From positions 1-31,533 of IMG/VR virus record IMGVR_UViG_3300044705_000158: 31,533 nt of DNA. One strand, written 5' to 3'. Numbering within the stretch: position 1 is the stretch's first letter; every line of letters begins with the position of its first letter. The notes below the pieces were generated by a model. That model was not told the origin of the DNA. It ran no database searches and saw only the letters and a list, made by a program, of their open reading frames with translations. This DNA is from a virus. This document shows positions 6,916 through 13,013 of the stretch, in pieces. The position numbers and the translations under genes were made by a program.

Positions 6916-7259
6916 TTGGTCGATGCCCCTAGGCGGTCGCGGATCGCCTCGTCGACGTGCAGCTCGATTCGGCGGCGGAGGAGCTCGTCGAGGCTCACGG
7001 CTCGGCCGTCCTCCTCGTCGTCGCTTTGGAAGAGCTCGCGCGGCACACCGCAAGCGTCCGCGATTGCGTCACGAAGGTCTGCCCGCGGCGCATGCTGGCC
7101 GCGCTCGATCTTGATCAAGTGGCCGCGGTTGCTGCGGCCGAGCTTCTCAACGAGCCGGTCATGCGAGAGGCCGGCCGTCTGCCGGGCCCAGCGAATCCGT
7201 TGACCGAGTGGGAGCTGACGAACGTGGCGCGGGATCCGGCGGTGCACGACAGGCGGCAT
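6912..7259 (-). CDS. XRE-family HTH regulator, first gene of leftward operon, 115 aa
   Basis: Start ATG 7259. Residues 18-72 (LGQRIRWARQTAGLSHDRLV, then GHLIKIERGQHAPRADLRDA) are a clear XRE/Cro-CI helix-turn-helix, with the recognition part around SNRGHLIKIE. The C-terminal 35 residues are acidic then helical (VSLDELLRRRIELHVDEAI), possibly for dimerisation. There is no peptidase domain for self-cleavage, so induction by RecA would need another factor. It is divergent from an HTH-like gene at 7345 and its own promoter carries palindromic and direct repeats, so autoregulation of the early operon is likely. Confidence 0.85.
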   Translation of the reverse strand: MPPVVHRRIPRHVRQLPLGQRIRWARQTAGLSHDRLVEKLGRSNRGHLIKIERGQHAPRADLRDAIADACGVPRELFQSDDEEDGRAVSLDELLRRRIELHVDEAIRDRLGASTK

Positions 7260-7261
7260 GG

Positions 7262-7300
7262 GTGTCGAGTATCCGATACGTGTCGAGACGTGTCAATACG
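7262..7300. promoter_or_regulatory. Operator-like repeats in the divergent switch region
   Basis: A perfect palindrome gtatc-c-gatac (7269-7279) covers the -10 box. Copies of gtgtcgag/gtgtcaat occur at 7262-7269, 7280-7287 and 7290-7297, the last two ten bases apart (one helical turn) and the last over the -35 box. The layout fits binding of the XRE regulator, or of the divergent HTH-like protein, to block this promoter. Confidence 0.55.
7268..7296 (-). promoter_or_regulatory. Sigma70-type promoter for a leaderless early transcript
   Basis: On the minus strand a perfect -35 box TTGACA (7296-7291) is followed by exactly 17 bases and GATACT (7273-7268), one mismatch from TATACT-like -10 boxes. 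The expected start of transcription, six to eight bases after the -10, is about 7259-7262, and the regulator's ATG begins at 7259. The mRNA would therefore be leaderless or have only a few leader bases, which fits the lack of a ribosome site there. Confidence 0.7.
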
Positions 7301-7344
7301 TCGCGCCGTAGAAGTTGCCGCTCTTTGCGAAGAAACTGCGTCAC

Positions 7345-7782
7345 GTGGCAGACGACGAGACGCGGAGGCGCGCGCTCGAGCCGATCGCGGCGCGAGTGCT
7401 CGCGGTGCGCAAGAGCCTTCCGCCACCTGAAGGGCGAAGGTCGAGGCTCGGCTACATGAATGTCGACGACTTCGCTCTCGCCGTCGCCCAGCAGTCAGGA
7501 CGCGCGACGCGTCGAGGCACAGTGATCAACTGGGAGGCGGCGAAGCAGGAGCCGGATCCCGTCTATCGCGAGGCGCTGGCTGCGCTAAGCCTCGGCGAAT
7601 ATTTGCCTGAGGACTTCGCGATTGCCGGAGCGGCTACGGCAGATCGACGAGCTGAAGAGCGGCTCGACGCGGTGGAGGCGGCCCTAGAAGAGCTGCGCAA
7701 CGCTGTACGCGATCTCGAAGCTCGGATACAGCCGTCTCGGCGCGAGAGAGGCGGTACTCGACGAGGTCGTTCGGGACCATGA
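7345..7782 (+). CDS. HTH-like regulator divergent from the XRE gene, 145 aa
   Basis: I use GTG 7345 as start; an in-frame TTG at 7315 would add ten residues (LPLFAKKLRH) and neither start has a good ribosome site. Residues 35-80 (RLGYMNVDDFALAVAQQSG, then TVINWEAAKQEPDPVYREAL) follow the XRE pattern: helix, turn, then the T-V-x-x-W-E-x-x-x-x-x-P-D-P signature. The C-terminal part (RAEERLDAVEAALEELRNAV) is a coiled coil that could mediate dimerisation. As the rightward first gene opposite the leftward regulator it is a natural Cro- or CI-like partner in a lysis-lysogeny or early-late switch. That role is inferred from position. Confidence 0.7.
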   Translation: MADDETRRRALEPIAARVLAVRKSLPPPEGRRSRLGYMNVDDFALAVAQQSGRATRRGTVINWEAAKQEPDPVYREALAALSLGEYLPEDFAIAGAATADRRAEERLDAVEAALEELRNAVRDLEARIQPSRRERGGTRRGRSGP

Positions 7783-8044
7783 CCGGCAGTGATTGTCTCC
7801 GTCGCCGTCGACGGCGTCGCGGGAGAACGGCCACGAGGAGGCCGCCACAGTGGCCGCAGTAGCGTTGCAGCCCGAGGATCCCGAGCTCGGTCGGCCGCGG
7901 GTCCGGCTGTCGGCAGCGGCAGAGTTTGCCGAGCTCGTCCATATGCTCGAGCACGAGCTCGAACAGCTCGTCACCAGGGGTTCGAGTGGTGACCCGCGGA
8001 GATCCTTGGGCGTCGCCTGGAGATCCTTGTGTGACCCCTGTCAT
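7634..8044 (-). CDS. Possible zinc-ribbon-like protein (competes with plus-strand frame), 136 aa
   Basis: A minus-strand frame from ATG 8044. Residues 25-75 read FELVLEHMDELGKLCRCRQP and then LQRYCGHCGGLLVAVLP, a C-x-C then C-x2-C zinc-ribbon-like arrangement, followed by an eight-Arg stretch. The C-terminal 50 residues lie antisense to the coiled-coil end of the gene at 7345-7782 and look less natural. There is no ribosome site, but TAGATT ends seven bases before the ATG and could be a -10 box for a leaderless mRNA. Third-position composition does not decide between this and the plus-strand frame at 7850-8089; only one is likely real. Confidence 0.4.
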   Translation of the reverse strand: MTGVTQGSPGDAQGSPRVTTRTPGDELFELVLEHMDELGKLCRCRQPDPRPTELGILGLQRYCGHCGGLLVAVLPRRRRRRRRQSLPVMVPNDLVEYRLSRAETAVSELRDRVQRCAALLGPPPPRRAALQLVDLP

Positions 8045-8089
8045 GCGCAGGAATCTAACCGACCGAAGGCCGCCGCGGAAAGTCGATGA
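7850..8089 (+). CDS. Possible hypothetical protein, 79 aa (competes with minus-strand frame)
   Basis: Plus-strand frame from GTG 7850, eight bases after a strong GAGGAGG, ending with TGA inside the ATGA start of the next gene at 8086. The product has a helical segment (AEFAELVHMLEHELEQLVT) and a repeated RSLG/WRSL element that comes from an 11-base direct repeat (7998-8008 and 8019-8029). It is co-directional with both neighbours. The opposing zinc-ribbon-like frame on the other strand weakens the call. Confidence 0.45.
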   Translation: MAAVALQPEDPELGRPRVRLSAAAEFAELVHMLEHELEQLVTRGSSGDPRRSLGVAWRSLCDPCHAQESNRPKAAAESR

Positions 8090-8487
8090 CGCGGCTGGGA
8101 TGCATGTCTATCGTGGGGGCAACGGTGATCGCGGTGATCGCTGCTGCGATACACGTCCCCGCGGTTGGCGTCACGGTGATCTTCTTCGCTGTGCTCGGCC
8201 TCGCGTTCGTGGGCGGCCTCGTCCCGGTGATCAAGGGGGAGAGCGCCTTCTCGTGCCCGCACTGCCGGAAGATGGTGAAGCTCGGCGCGACTACCTGCCA
8301 TCACTGCGGCCGGAGCGTTGCGCGACCCCGTCGGCCGCGGCTGGCGAAACCCAGGAGAAAGGCTGCGGTGAGCCGGCCGGCGCCGCGGGGCGTCTGGCGT
8401 TGCGTTAGTTGCGAGCGGTCGTTCGATGCTGGACGGCGCCGCTGCCCGTATTGCGGTGTAGACGCGGTTCCGCCTGCGGCTGGCTAA
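8086..8487 (+). CDS. Membrane protein with two zinc ribbons, 133 aa
   Basis: Starts at ATG 8086, with GGAAAG a few bases upstream. Residues 6-48 contain two hydrophobic stretches (IVGATVIAVIAAAIHVPAV and GVTVIFFAVLGLAFVGGLVP), probably a membrane hairpin. Two zinc-ribbon units follow: CPHCRKMV with TTCHHCG (residues 57-76) and WRCVSCERSF with RRCPYCG (103-124), joined by an Arg/Lys/Pro linker. Such DZR-like double ribbons on a membrane anchor occur in many bacteria without known function. It could be a phage-carried accessory gene (moron) at the cell membrane. Confidence 0.8.
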   Translation: MTRLGCMSIVGATVIAVIAAAIHVPAVGVTVIFFAVLGLAFVGGLVPVIKGESAFSCPHCRKMVKLGATTCHHCGRSVARPRRPRLAKPRRKAAVSRPAPRGVWRCVSCERSFDAGRRRCPYCGVDAVPPAAG

Positions 8488-8489
8488 GA

Positions 8490-8555
8490 GTGAGCGGCCG
8501 GGCGTGGCGCGCAGGCTGCGGCCCCTGATGCGCCGACGGGCCCCCGGCCGCTCAC
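8490..8555. terminator. Long hairpin between convergent genes
   Basis: A perfect 13-base inverted repeat, gtgagcggccggg (8490-8502) and its complement (8543-8555), encloses a 40-base loop that can fold further (ggcgc with gcgcc). It begins three bases after the plus-strand gene ending at 8487 and lies before the end of the minus-strand gene at 8589, the place for a bidirectional terminator. There is no T-run, so simple intrinsic termination is uncertain. Confidence 0.55.
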
Positions 8556-8588
8556 GGATCCTCGGTTATCGGGTCAGCCCTTCGTCTA

Positions 8589-8777
8589 CTAGCTGGGTTC
8601 GCTTGCGTCGGTGCCGGTGCGACCCGCGACGCGGTTGATCAGCTCGTCGAAGAAGCCGAGGATCCAGCCACGCGACTCGTAGTCGACCGGCCCGAGCTTG
8701 ACCTCGAGTGCTGTGCGTGCCTGCTCGAGCTCCTCGAGAGACATCGCCTGGAAGGGCGGATGAGCTGTCATCCCCAT
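8589..8777 (-). CDS. Small hypothetical protein, 62 aa
   Basis: I choose ATG 8777 because a perfect AGGAGG lies seven bases upstream; an in-frame start at 8795 would lie before that site. The product begins MGMTAHPPFQAMSLEELEQA and continues with helical, charged segments (RTALEVKLGP, GWILGFFDELINRVAGR). It has no Cys pair or membrane segment. It is a lone minus-strand gene facing the plus-strand membrane protein across the 8490-8555 hairpin. Function not recognised. Confidence 0.7.
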   Translation of the reverse strand: MGMTAHPPFQAMSLEELEQARTALEVKLGPVDYESRGWILGFFDELINRVAGRTGTDASEPS

Positions 8778-8827
8778 CGAAGAACCTCCTGTCAATAGAC
8801 GCAGGGTCGTATTGCCGACCGTTCAGG

Positions 8828-9046
8828 ATGCTATACCCAGCGGACGTGACGGCAGGTCTCGCCTCGGGATCACAGCTGCCGCCGGATGTGGCGGCCCTGG
8901 GCGAGCTGTTCGCGGAACGGATCGGTGCCGGCTCAGGACGCTGGCGACTCGAGCTCTTCCTCGAGAACGGCCGAATCCGGAAGTGGCTACGCCAGGAAGA
9001 GGGCGGCCGCACCGAGCTCGCACGCTTCGATGAGGAGGCCGACTAG
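8828..9046 (+). CDS. Small hypothetical protein, 72 aa
   Basis: The frame is open well upstream; I use ATG 8828, with GTG 8846 as alternative. CTATAC (8831-8836) lies about ten bases before GTG 8846 and could be a -10 box of a nearly leaderless transcript, although no good -35 is present. The product contains LPPDVAALGELFAERIGAGS and RWRLELFLENGRIRKWLRQE, an alpha then beta pattern. It is divergent from the gene ending at 8777 and heads a short rightward cluster. Function not recognised. Confidence 0.6.
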   Translation: MLYPADVTAGLASGSQLPPDVAALGELFAERIGAGSGRWRLELFLENGRIRKWLRQEEGGRTELARFDEEAD

Positions 9047-9054
9047 CAGTGTGA

Positions 9055-9165
9055 ATGGGCCGCTCAGCCTATTGCCCTGGCCGTCAGCGGAGGCGAGGAT
9101 GTAACCGCTCCACCGCCTTCGCCGGCGCCGAGCGCACCTACCACGAGAGAGGCGGGTTCGCGTGA
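9055..9165 (+). CDS. Possible small basic protein, 36 aa
   Basis: An ATG (9055) to TGA (9163-9165) frame whose stop overlaps the GTG of the next gene as GTGA. It begins MGRSAYCPGRQRRRGCNRST and ends with AERTYHERGGFA. Two Cys nine residues apart and a basic centre. The nearest SD-like GAGGAGG lies about 16 bases upstream, too far to be convincing. The evidence is the overlap and high third-position GC in the second half. Confidence 0.35.
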   Translation: MGRSAYCPGRQRRRGCNRSTAFAGAERTYHERGGFA

Positions 9166-9491
9166 GCCAGACGGCGGTCGCACCCAAGCAGGGCACACGG
9201 CTGGCCGGCCAGCTGTGCCTCTACGACGAGCTCGACTACGGCCGGTACGGCCACAACCTGCGCCGACTCGGCGAGGGGCGCGAGCTCGGCGAGCTCCTCC
9301 TCAAGCCGCTACTCCTCAAAGGCTGGCGGCTACACGAACCGTTCCCAGGATTCGCCGGTGACGGGTTCGTCTTCGTGCTCGAGCGCGGCGGCGTCGAAGT
9401 CAGACGCACCGGCGGGTCCCTCGCCGAGGTCGCGGTCGACCTGTTCAAAGAGGCGTCGGCCATGCCGGGCATCTGGGACGGCGGCTCGTGA
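9162..9491 (+). CDS. Hypothetical protein, 109 aa
   Basis: Start GTG 9162 follows an AGAGGCGGG stretch. The product has a mixed alpha/beta pattern: LCLYDELDYGRYGHNLRRLG, then LKPLLLKGWRLHEPFPGFAG and FVFVLERGGVEVRRTGGSLA, ending in LFKEASAMPG. No recognised domain, signal peptide or Cys pair. Its stop overlaps the next start as GTGA, so the two are co-translated. Function not recognised. Confidence 0.75.
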   Translation: MSQTAVAPKQGTRLAGQLCLYDELDYGRYGHNLRRLGEGRELGELLLKPLLLKGWRLHEPFPGFAGDGFVFVLERGGVEVRRTGGSLAEVAVDLFKEASAMPGIWDGGS

Positions 9492-9742
9492 AGCAACTCG
9501 AACGGCTCGCAACCGAGGACCTCGACGAAGCACTGATCGCGGAAATCCGGAAGCGAGTCTCGATCGACGCGTTCTGCCGGCTCGTCGCCGCCATGTTCAA
9601 CCTGGGCTCCGGCAGTGGCGAGCAGCTGATCGAGATGTGTTTCCACGATGGGTCGTTCCGCTGGTCTCGTGTTCATTCCGGCAGGATCGGCCTCGACCAG
9701 CTCGACCGGCTCCGCGCCGGTGAAGCTCCCTCATTCAAGTGA
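9488..9742 (+). CDS. Hypothetical protein, 84 aa
   Basis: Start GTG 9488 overlaps the previous stop as GTGA. The product is helical with hydrophobic clusters (LDEALIAEIRKRVSIDAFCR, then LVAAMFNLGSGSGEQLIEMC) and a beta-like tail (FHDGSFRWSRVHSGRIGLD). No domain recognised. It ends the short cluster 8828-9742; a gap with inverted repeats follows. Confidence 0.7.
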   Translation: MKQLERLATEDLDEALIAEIRKRVSIDAFCRLVAAMFNLGSGSGEQLIEMCFHDGSFRWSRVHSGRIGLDQLDRLRAGEAPSFK

Positions 9743-9850
9743 CTAGACAGGGGCTCGTCGAGCCGTAATTGTTCTACGAGCGGGCGCTCGGCCGCCGCAA
9801 GCGGTGCCGCCCCCCAGATAGGTCCACAGCGCACGTCTGGAGGGTTTCGT
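9743..9850. other. Intergenic region with a short inverted repeat
   Basis: About 108 bases without a convincing gene. It holds a perfect inverted repeat ggctcg-t-cgagcc (9752-9764), suited to a dimeric DNA-binding protein, a GC-rich stretch able to form small hairpins, and GATAGG (9817-9822). The LuxR-type gene downstream may bind here. No clear promoter boxes. Confidence 0.4.
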
Positions 9851-10150
9851 TTGTTGCCGAGCACCGTCGAGTTGCCGCCCGAGTGGTCAGACCCAGACCG
9901 CGCCGAGGGCGCCCTGGAGCGCCTCGCGAACGACGCGCTGCTCACCCCGCGCGGGCCGGCGCCGGCGCGACGGCAGCTCGAGGTCCTGCAGGAGATGAGC
10001 ATGGGCCTCAGCTACGCGGAGACTGCGGCCGCGCTCGGGATCTCGATCGAGACGGTCAAGGAGCACATGAAGCGGGTGCGCGAGCGGCTCGGCGCCCGGA
10101 ACACGAATCAGGCGATCGCCGAAGCGCTGCGCAGGGGTCTAATCGCGTGA
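9851..10150 (+). CDS. LuxR-type HTH regulator, 99 aa
   Basis: Start TTG 9851 lies seven bases after GGAGG; the next codon is also TTG. Residues 41-98 form a LuxR/GerE helix-turn-helix: RRQLEVLQEMSMGLSYAETA, then AALGISIETVKEHMKRVRER and LGARNTNQAIAEALRRGLI, with the family's G-x-S-x-x-E-x-A and I-S-x-x-T-V-x-x-H residues. The N-terminal 40 residues are too short for a receiver domain, so it is a single-domain DNA binder like many phage regulators. It opens the rightward middle operon and may switch on middle or late genes. Confidence 0.85.
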   Translation: MLPSTVELPPEWSDPDRAEGALERLANDALLTPRGPAPARRQLEVLQEMSMGLSYAETAAALGISIETVKEHMKRVRERLGARNTNQAIAEALRRGLIA

Positions 10151-10497
10151 ACTCGGTGCCGGCGCACGAGCTCACCCGGACGGTCCTGTGCAAGGTCGAG
10201 GATTGCAGAGAGGTCGCCGTGTCGGCGCGTGGCCGCTACGCGAAGCTGTGTGACGAGCATCGCCGCGACGCCGCTCGCGACGCGGCCGCCGCGAGGCCGG
10301 CGGTCGGCTCGCGCGCGCTGACCGCCTCGCCAGTGTCGATCAAGCAGGCGGCGCAGAAGCTCGTCTCGCCGGCGGCGGATCTCGACAAGGCCCTACAGCG
10401 GCGCAACGCCGCCCGCAGCGAGGCACGGGAGGCGTTCGCCAAGTTCAAGGCCGCGCTCGACGAGCTGCACCAGGTCGCCCGTGAGGCCGTCGCGTGA
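10147..10497 (+). CDS. Zinc-finger-like plus coiled-coil protein, 116 aa
   Basis: Start GTG 10147 overlaps the previous stop as GTGA. The N-terminus has CKVEDCREVAVSARGRYAKL followed by CDEH, a C-x4-C ... C-x2-H zinc-finger pattern. After an Ala-rich linker, the last 55 residues (LDKALQRRNAARSEAREAFA, then KFKAALDELHQVAREAV) form a coiled coil. This architecture suggests a dimeric DNA- or protein-binding factor. Family not recognised. Confidence 0.75.
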   Translation: MNSVPAHELTRTVLCKVEDCREVAVSARGRYAKLCDEHRRDAARDAAAARPAVGSRALTASPVSIKQAAQKLVSPAADLDKALQRRNAARSEAREAFAKFKAALDELHQVAREAVA

Positions 10498-11126
10498 CAG
10501 CGGTCGAGGCGCTCGAACTGCACGGCGTCAGCTGGCGACAGCTGGAGCGGATCGCCGGCAAAGCCCTCCAGGACGCGATGCGTGCACGTTCGATCAGCCT
10601 CGACAGCGACCGGCTGCAGCGCGCCCACGAGATGTTCGTTGACCTCGGCGCCCGCTGGGCGAAACGGTACGACGCCCGCCTCGCAAACGGCGTCAGCTTC
10701 ACGACCAGCCTCTACCGGCACCTGTACGGGACGCCGCCGGGCGCGAAGCTGATCGACTTCCTGCGCCGCGAACACGGAGACGAGCGCCGCGGCACACCGA
10801 TCCATCTCGTCCCGGCCGGCGACCGCAACGACGTCGCCGCCTCGCAGAGCGTCATCGACGAGGAGACGTTCGAGCAGCTCGCCGAACACATCTCAGGCAG
10901 CCTGACCCAGCGCGCCCGCCACACGCTCGAGACGATCGCCTACGAGGCGCTCGTGCTCGGTGAGGAACGGTGGCGAATCGCCAGCCGCCACGGCATCGAC
11001 CCGGGTGAGATCAGCGAGCTGCTCGAGGAGCTCGGCTGGCAACTCCGACGCGCGATCGGCGAGCGGGCGCCCTGGCCGCCCGTGGCCGCAGCCGTTCCGC
11101 TCCAAGACCTGGCCGTGTCGGGGTGA
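10494..11126 (+). CDS. HTH-like hypothetical protein, 210 aa
   Basis: Start GTG 10494 overlaps the previous stop as GTGA. The first half contains WRQLERIAGKALQDAMRARS and a helical part with VDLGARWAKRYDARLANGVS. The C-terminal half (EQLAEHISGSLTQRARHTLE, then EERWRIASRHGIDPGEISEL) resembles sigma-factor region 4 or a related helix-turn-helix, with W-R-I-A-S-R-H-G as the possible first helix. A transcription-related role is plausible given the neighbouring LuxR-type gene. The match to sigma factors is weak. Confidence 0.65.
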   Translation: MTAVEALELHGVSWRQLERIAGKALQDAMRARSISLDSDRLQRAHEMFVDLGARWAKRYDARLANGVSFTTSLYRHLYGTPPGAKLIDFLRREHGDERRGTPIHLVPAGDRNDVAASQSVIDEETFEQLAEHISGSLTQRARHTLETIAYEALVLGEERWRIASRHGIDPGEISELLEELGWQLRRAIGERAPWPPVAAAVPLQDLAVSG

Positions 11127-11428
11127 ACACCGTCCGGATCGAGACCGACGGCCTGGTGGGGCGCCAGGCGCGCGTGTTCTTCCAGCCAGACGACGGCGAA
11201 GAGGTCGACATTTCGAGCGTCTGCACCGGCGTCCGCGTGGACATCCGTGTCGACGACGCGAACACAGCAGTCCTCGAGCTGATCAAGGTCGACGGCCTGC
11301 TCCACGCCGAGCTCGTCGACGTCGTCGTCAAGCACGTGCGGCCGAAACGGCAGCGCTTCTGGCGCCGCCTCAGCGTCCACGACGTCACCACCGCCGGCGA
11401 TCGCTTCCGCCGATGGGTGCGCGCATGA
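11123..11428 (+). CDS. Hypothetical protein, 101 aa
   Basis: Start GTG 11123 overlaps the previous stop as GTGA; the stop overlaps the next ATG as ATGA. The sequence is beta-rich (NTVRIETDGLVGRQARVFFQ, VRVDIRVDDANTAVLELIKV), with a basic C-terminus (KHVRPKRQRFWRRLS). The alternating pattern fits a small beta-barrel or sandwich. No domain recognised. Its place between two regulator-like genes does not define a job. Confidence 0.7.
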   Translation: MNTVRIETDGLVGRQARVFFQPDDGEEVDISSVCTGVRVDIRVDDANTAVLELIKVDGLLHAELVDVVVKHVRPKRQRFWRRLSVHDVTTAGDRFRRWVRA

Positions 11429-12006
11429 GCATGCTCGCCCCTATGGCCACCGGCTCCTGGCCGGGCGTCGAGGAAGCGGTCGCGACCCGCACCTCTCTCG
11501 AGGTGCCCGACCTCGGCTTCAACGACTGGCGGCGTCTCGGTGAGCTGCTCGAGCAGCAGCGCGACGCGAACCTGTGGTGGATCGCCGACTGGGCGCTGGC
11601 CGGCGAGGAGCGCTACCGCCGCGACTACGGCCCCGCGCTGGAGCAGATCTATGCGCGCCAGTCGCTGCACGATCTCGTCTACGTCGCCAGACATGTCGCT
11701 CCGGAGCGGCGGCGCGACGATCTCTCGTTCAGCCACCACCGCGAGATCGCCAGCCTCGAGCCGGACTGGCAGACCGTCTGGCTGGACGACGCGCAGACGC
11801 ACGGCTGGTCGACGCGTGAGCTGCGGCAGCGGATCAGCGAGTGGCGCGGCCACGGCCGCAGCCCAACGCCGGCATTGACGATCCGCGCGGTCGCCGAGCT
11901 GCACGACCTGTGCGTCGCGGCCGCGGAACGTGTCGGCCTCGACCCGGCCGAGTGGGCGCGGCAGACGCTCGAGCATGCAGCACGACTCGCACTCGCCAAC
12001 GGCTGA
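11425..12006 (+). CDS. Phage/plasmid-type hypothetical protein with FSHH motif, 193 aa
   Basis: Start ATG 11425 overlaps the previous stop as ATGA; a longer open frame upstream is an artefact of a neighbouring phase. The sequence includes FNDWRRLGELLEQQRDANLW, then ERYRRDYGPALEQIYARQSL, VARHVAPERRRDDLSFSHH and WLDDAQTHGWSTRELRQRIS. The LSFSHH...W-L-x-x-A-x-x-x-G-W-S-x-x-x-L-R-x-x-I pattern recurs in phage and plasmid proteins of the replication or partition kind (ParB-helper-like or DUF3102-like), where it looks like a DNA-binding helical domain. Exact family not certain. Confidence 0.7.
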   Translation: MSMLAPMATGSWPGVEEAVATRTSLEVPDLGFNDWRRLGELLEQQRDANLWWIADWALAGEERYRRDYGPALEQIYARQSLHDLVYVARHVAPERRRDDLSFSHHREIASLEPDWQTVWLDDAQTHGWSTRELRQRISEWRGHGRSPTPALTIRAVAELHDLCVAAAERVGLDPAEWARQTLEHAARLALANG

Positions 12007-12032
12007 CAGGCCCTGCGCCCGAAGAGCAGCAT

Positions 12033-12305
12033 GTGCTCGGGGCGCGCGTTGACTACGGAGGCGAGACGTGCGTCCCGGGCGCGGGCGCAGACAAGGAACC
12101 TGAATGCTCCTGCCGCAAGGGCGCGCGCTGTATCGCCTGCATTGACCGTGACGGCCTGAACCAGGCCACGCCCATGGAGGCGATCAGCGGACTCGAGCTC
12201 CGCCTTCTCGCCGATCGCGCCGATGCCGCCGGCCAGAAGCAGCTCGCGGTGCAATTGCATGAGCTCGCCCGGCAGCGTGAGCGCGAGGAGCTCGAGTGTC
12301 GCTGA
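12033..12305 (+). CDS. Small Cys-rich protein, 90 aa
   Basis: I choose GTG 12033 after GAAGAGCAGC; the frame is open further back to the previous stop. It contains CSCRKGARCIACIDRDGL (C-x-C-x5-C-x2-C), probably a zinc site, followed by a helical C-terminus (ISGLELRLLADRADAAGQKQ, then LAVQLHELARQREREEL). Third positions are G/C-rich across the Cys part, which supports this frame over two overlapping short frames. The stop overlaps the next gene by ten bases. Function not recognised. Confidence 0.6.
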   Translation: MLGARVDYGGETCVPGAGADKEPECSCRKGARCIACIDRDGLNQATPMEAISGLELRLLADRADAAGQKQLAVQLHELARQREREELECR

Positions 12306-12667
12306 TCTGCCCGGGCTGCGGCGGCACCAAGAGCAGGCGCGCCCACCTCTGCCGCACCTGCCGGGCGAAGGCCAACGCGGTCGGCGCCTCGGTCGTCACG
12401 CACGTTCACGAAGCCGCCGCGCCCGACGACGCGCCGCCGCGGCCGCGCACCCCCGAGCAGAACCGCGTCTACCACGGCAAGCTCGCCGACCTGGCCCGCC
12501 ACCAGCACCAGCCCCTCCCGGTCGTGAAGCGGCAGGCTCTCGTCGAGGCCTCGCGCCGGTTCGGCCGCCTCGTGTCTTCGAGCACCGAGCTGTCAGAGGT
12601 GGAGATGGAGCTCCTGCTCGAATGGCTCGACGACGAGCTCGACCGCTATCAGGAACACTTCGCCTAG
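12296..12667 (+). CDS. Zinc ribbon plus helical protein, possibly DUF1018/gp16-like, 123 aa
   Basis: Start GTG 12296 lies inside the end of the previous gene. The N-terminus (LICPGCGGTKSRRAHLCRTC) is a four-Cys zinc ribbon. After a Pro-rich linker the C-terminal 75 residues (EQNRVYHGKLADLARHQHQP, then FGRLVSSSTELSEVEMELLL) recall the helical core of Mu gp16-like proteins: K-L-x-x-L-A, then S-S-T-x-L-S-x-x-E. That resemblance is from memory and moderate. It may be a regulator of the late genes that begin about 800 bases downstream. Confidence 0.65.
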   Translation: MSLICPGCGGTKSRRAHLCRTCRAKANAVGASVVTHVHEAAAPDDAPPRPRTPEQNRVYHGKLADLARHQHQPLPVVKRQALVEASRRFGRLVSSSTELSEVEMELLLEWLDDELDRYQEHFA

Positions 12668-12674
12668 CGCCGTA

Positions 12675-12995
12675 ATGCCGCTCGGCCGCCTCTGCGTCAC
12701 TGGCGAGATCTGCCTCCGCTGTCCAAAGGACTGCCGGCGCCGCCGTAACGAGCGCCGCCGCCAACAGGGAACGAGCACATCCTGGTGGCAACGGCTCCGA
12801 GCTCAGTGCCTCGCTCTCGCCGGCTGGCGCTGCCAACTCCAGCTACCCGGATGCACCGGTAAGGCCACGACAGTTCACCTGCGTCCAGAGCTCCAGGGCG
12901 ACCATCGGCGCGCCATCCTCCACGACTGCACGGCCGCTTGCGCAAGTTGCCACGGGAGAGCGGACGGCCCGCGAGCTCAAGCTGTCCGCTCATGA
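12675..12995 (+). CDS. HNH endonuclease, 106 aa
   Basis: Start ATG 12675, eight bases after the previous stop. After a Cys-containing N-terminus (CLRCPKDCRRRRNERRR) the nuclease core reads CLALAGWRCQLQLPGCTGKA, then TTVHLRPELQGDHRRAILHD and CTAACASCHGRADG. Conserved positions of the family are W-R-C with G-C (zinc), H in the strand, GDH and C-x2-C-H. The usual His-His pair is reduced to one (VHLRP), so activity could be altered. HNH enzymes just before a large terminase are common in cos-type phages and assist genome packaging. Confidence 0.8.
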   Translation: MPLGRLCVTGEICLRCPKDCRRRRNERRRQQGTSTSWWQRLRAQCLALAGWRCQLQLPGCTGKATTVHLRPELQGDHRRAILHDCTAACASCHGRADGPRAQAVRS

Positions 12996-13013
12996 TGCAA
13001 GACTCGACGCCCC

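Noticed and set aside
5938-7203. 421-residue plus-strand frame
   Set aside because: Antisense to the methyltransferase and XRE genes, whose catalytic and HTH motifs are clear.
10236-10889. 217-residue minus-strand frame
   Set aside because: Antisense shadow of two overlapping plus-strand genes joined by a GTGA overlap.
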